This document shows positions 6,280 through 7,067 of a DNA stretch of 7,067 nt, piece after piece. Each line of letters begins with the position of its first letter. Within the stretch, counting starts at the first letter, position 1. The stretch lies in NCBI GenBank assembly GCA_002314855.1, contig DCHQ01000067.1, positions 1-7,067 on the forward strand. The letters run 5' to 3'. Below the pieces are notes generated by a model. It had not been told where the DNA came from. It was given only the letters and a program-made list of their open reading frames with translations, and made no database searches. The position numbers were made by a program, and so were the translations under genes. The stretch comes from Lachnospiraceae bacterium UBA1748. Lineage in GTDB: Bacteria; Bacillota; Clostridia; Lachnospirales; Lachnospiraceae.

Positions 6280-6555
6280 ATGACAAAAGAAGATGAGATT
6301 TTTTTAGATAGAATTAATACATACGCTGATGAAGTACTTCTGGGAATTGATCCTCAGAAAACTCAGGTATCATATCAGCTCGAAAAGCTTAGACCTATCA
6401 TGGAAGAGCTTTCCAAGGAAACAGGTATGGATCTTGATGATGTATTCATAAAATATATGGATCTTGCTTCTGAGCGCTCTGTTGTAACAGAACGTAAATT
6501 TCAGAATACAGTTGGTAATATGAATTCATATGGCGATCTTATGGCCGATGACTAA
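6280..6555 (+). CDS. Small acidic helical protein of unknown function
   Basis: 91 residues from ATG 6280 (96 if read from the in-frame ATG at 6265). I do not recognise a family. The protein is rich in Asp and Glu and looks almost wholly alpha-helical, with segments such as EKLRPIMEELSKETGMDLDD; it has no signal peptide, membrane segment or cysteines. A near-consensus promoter upstream and a strong terminator downstream make it a self-contained single-gene unit, which supports it being a real gene. The start is uncertain: AAGGG (6260-6264) directly touches the ATG at 6265, too close for ribosome binding, while it is about 15 bases from ATG 6280, somewhat long. The gene lies between the DUF1015 operon and serA and runs opposite to both. 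Confidence 0.75.
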   Translation: MTKEDEIFLDRINTYADEVLLGIDPQKTQVSYQLEKLRPIMEELSKETGMDLDDVFIKYMDLASERSVVTERKFQNTVGNMNSYGDLMADD

Positions 6556-6597
6556 GGCTTAATAAACTAAGTATTAAATATTTATTTAATAATAAAC

Positions 6598-6635
6598 AAA
6601 AAAGAATGGCTTCATACGAAACCATTCTTTTTTTT
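6598..6635. terminator. Bidirectional intrinsic terminator
   Basis: A-run, then AAAGAATGG (6601-6609), a 12-base loop and CCATTCTTT (6622-6630), followed by more T. The 9-bp stem is perfect and flanked by A and T runs on both sides, so it works on both strands. It ends the small plus-strand gene and the converging serA, and so separates serA transcription from the DUF1015 operon. Confidence 0.9.
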
Positions 6636-6671
6636 ATCTTTTAGCCTAAAATCAATCAGATAAATATCGGA

Positions 6672-7067
6672 CTATTTTACTACTCTAACCTTGATTACGC
6701 CATCGATAGCTTCAAGCTTCTTAACCTGATCATCATTAACAGCTGCAGCAACATCAAGCATTGTGTATGCATAGTCACCCTTAGACTTATTCATCATATT
6801 TTCGATGTTGATTCCAAGATCACCAAATGTAGCTGTGAACTTTGTAATCATATTAGCTGTATTCTTGTGGCAGATTGTAACACGACCTGCAGCACTACAT
6901 ACACCCATATCACAGTTAGGATAGTTAACAGAGTTGATGATGTTACCATTCTCAAGGAAGTTTCTCATCTCATCTACTGCCATCTTAGCGCAGTTATCTT
7001 CTGCTTCTTCTGTAGATGCTCCAAGGTGTGGAAGAAGAATTACTCCATCCTGACCAACTGTTGTTGG
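6672..7067 (-). CDS. serA: D-3-phosphoglycerate dehydrogenase, C-terminal part, truncated by window edge
   Basis: Catalyses the first step of serine synthesis, NAD-dependent oxidation of 3-phosphoglycerate. The visible 131 C-terminal residues begin in the last part of the catalytic domain with LLPHLGASTEEAEDN; its His (codon 7026-7028) is the catalytic His of the D-2-hydroxyacid dehydrogenase family. A short linker leads directly to a C-terminal ACT domain from about GRVTICHKNTANMI to the end; ACT domains in SerA commonly bind serine for feedback inhibition. Stop TAG at 6672, with the bidirectional terminator just beyond. The frame is open to the window edge. The N-terminal substrate- and NAD-binding parts are outside the window. 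Confidence 0.93.
   Translation of the reverse strand, partial: PTTVGQDGVILLPHLGASTEEAEDNCAKMAVDEMRNFLENGNIINSVNYPNCDMGVCSAAGRVTICHKNTANMITKFTATFGDLGINIENMMNKSKGDYAYTMLDVAAAVNDDQVKKLEAIDGVIKVRVVK

Noticed and set aside
6572..6591. AT-only perfect inverted repeat (TATTAAATA / TATTTAATA)
   Set aside because: Expected by chance in AT-rich DNA; no GC in the stem and a 2-base loop. The strong terminator just downstream explains the region.
1..7067. CRISPR arrays, insertion sequences, phage or toxin-antitoxin genes
   Set aside because: No spaced direct repeats, transposase-like proteins or terminal inverted repeats were seen on either strand.

Overview
The window suggests a low-GC Gram-positive anaerobe of the Clostridia, most likely a member of the Lachnospiraceae. 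This is inferred from the AT-rich intergenic DNA, near-consensus sigma-A-type promoters, strong GGAGG-type ribosome sites, a tRNA gene without encoded CCA, and the pairing of a DUF1015 gene with serA. The species cannot be fixed from this sequence. Nearly everything is on the minus strand and reads right to left; one small gene is on the plus strand.

Layout, left to right. Positions 1-1154 hold the 5' part of an alanyl-tRNA synthetase gene (minus strand, cut by the window edge), of an atypical compact type with a cysteine cluster. Two inverted repeats lie between it and a tRNA-Thr(CGT) gene at 1219-1291. The tRNA has its own promoter, whose -10 box sits in the loop of a perfect 10-bp inverted repeat at 1301-1335. 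Next comes a three-gene minus-strand operon: DUF1015 protein (4851-6092), an 816-residue GlgB-like protein (2381-4831), and an MscS-family channel (1392-2384). The first two genes are 19 nt apart, and the last two share an ATGA start/stop overlap. The operon has its own extended -10 promoter around 6131-6159. Diverging from it is a small acidic helical protein of unknown function (plus strand, 6280-6555) with its own promoter. It ends at a bidirectional terminator shared with the converging serA gene, whose C-terminal part, including the catalytic His region and the ACT domain, fills 6672-7067.

The most interesting object is the middle gene of the operon. Its fold aligns with glycogen branching enzyme almost end to end, but all three catalytic carboxylates of the GH13 family are replaced (nucleophile to Met410, acid/base to Asp461, third Asp to Ser535), as are the Asp and His of motif I. 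It also carries a charged coiled-coil and lysine-rich tail that normal GlgB lacks. It looks like a conserved non-catalytic glucan-binding protein rather than a decayed gene. Its tight coupling to an MscS-type channel and a DUF1015 protein suggests an undescribed functional unit, possibly linking storage polysaccharide or metabolic state to osmotic or membrane function. That role is inference; the active-site loss and the operon structure are read directly from the sequence.
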